A stretch of DNA of 64,000 bases from Halalkalibacter sp. APA_J-10(15) (lineage in GTDB: Bacteria; Bacillota; Bacilli; Bacillales; Bacillaceae_D), in NCBI RefSeq assembly GCF_023017105.1, contig NZ_JALKEV010000001.1, forward strand, positions 310,001 through 374,000, in the 5' to 3' direction. Positions within the stretch are counted from its first letter, which is position 1. Every line of letters begins with the position of its first letter. The notes beneath the pieces are model-generated. The model was not told the origin of the DNA. It did no database searches and was given only the letters and a program-made list of their open reading frames with translations. This document shows positions 63,953-64,000 of the stretch, one piece after another. Both the position numbers and the translations under genes were made by a program.

Positions 63953-64000
63953 AAAAAGTAGCGATTATTACAAGTGGCGGTGATGGAGCGGGAATTAACT
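63949..64000 (+). CDS. Phosphofructokinase-like gene, 5' end only
   Basis: Partial: the window ends after 17 codons. The peptide KKVAIITSGGDGAGIN matches the N-terminal nucleotide-binding loop of 6-phosphofructokinases (ITSGGD-x-x-G-x-N). GGAGGAGGG precedes the ATG, which overlaps the EIIA stop by four bases. In a PTS operon such a kinase would act on the imported hexose phosphate, for example a tagatose or fructose phosphate (inference). Confidence 0.75.
   Translation, partial: MKKVAIITSGGDGAGIN

Overview
The window reads as chromosomal DNA of a spore-forming, flagellated, low-to-moderate GC member of the Bacillaceae. The order atpD-atpC-ywzB-ywmB-murAA-spoIID-spoIIQ-spoIIID-mbl-flhO-flhP-fabZ is the one known from the left arm of the Bacillus subtilis chromosome. 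SpoIIID, SpoIIQ, SpoIID, ComK and an LPxTA wall protein all fit a Gram-positive endospore former. Exported proteins here (the SpoIIQ tail, a small lipoprotein, the wall protein, the CapA lipoprotein) are very acidic, which is common in alkaliphilic or halotolerant Bacillaceae; that is inference.

Layout. 1-12.6 kb: conserved core (ATP synthase end, MurA, sporulation genes, Mbl, two hook/rod proteins, FabZ), interrupted by a PD-(D/E)XK-like/winged-helix gene bracketed by two 181-bp direct repeats. 12.6-24 kb: PAS-GGDEF-EAL protein, acidic lipoprotein, an RND efflux operon with its own TetR repressor and a well placed promoter and operator, a chemoreceptor without an outside sensor domain, a cluster of DnaA boxes, a sigma-70-like gene and a CapA lipoprotein. 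24-33.8 kb: VanZ, Nudix, NERD-nuclease, a cre-rich intergenic region, an aldose epimerase, an LPxTA wall protein, a NlpC/P60 endopeptidase and an LCP protein. 34-50.5 kb: one exopolysaccharide locus: chain-length/kinase/phosphatase genes, a probable structured leader RNA, EpsC-like dehydratase, sugar transferase, an epimerase-glycosyltransferase fusion, glycosyltransferases, polymerase, pyruvyl transferase, flippase, UDP-glucuronate epimerase, GalU, Ugd. The middle (about 40.0-47.4 kb) is visibly more AT-rich than both ends and looks like an exchanged serotype cassette. 50.6-54.7 kb: an accessory stretch with BstA/YfiT, a broken Rpn-type nuclease gene, a pRiA4b ORF-3-like gene, a short ComK and an XRE regulator. 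54.9-61.2 kb: LacI-type repressor, sugar-binding lipoprotein, GH31 glycosidase and two permeases, with three matching operators, one of them inside a perfect 48-bp palindrome. 61.5 kb to the end: start of a PTS operon (PRD regulator, EIIA, start of a phosphofructokinase-like gene).

Three kinds of dispersed intergenic element run through the window. The first is a hairpin family built on CACTGAAAAAGT, mostly at operon ends but also between atpD and atpC and between the epimerase and galU. The second is a family built on AAATAGCGGAATGAGG and its complement, seen best in the 181-bp pair. The third is a set of cre-like catabolite sites. The least explained items are the nuclease-like gene between the 181-bp repeats, the 48-bp palindrome/operator system, the DnaA-box cluster and the leader RNA of the polysaccharide operon.
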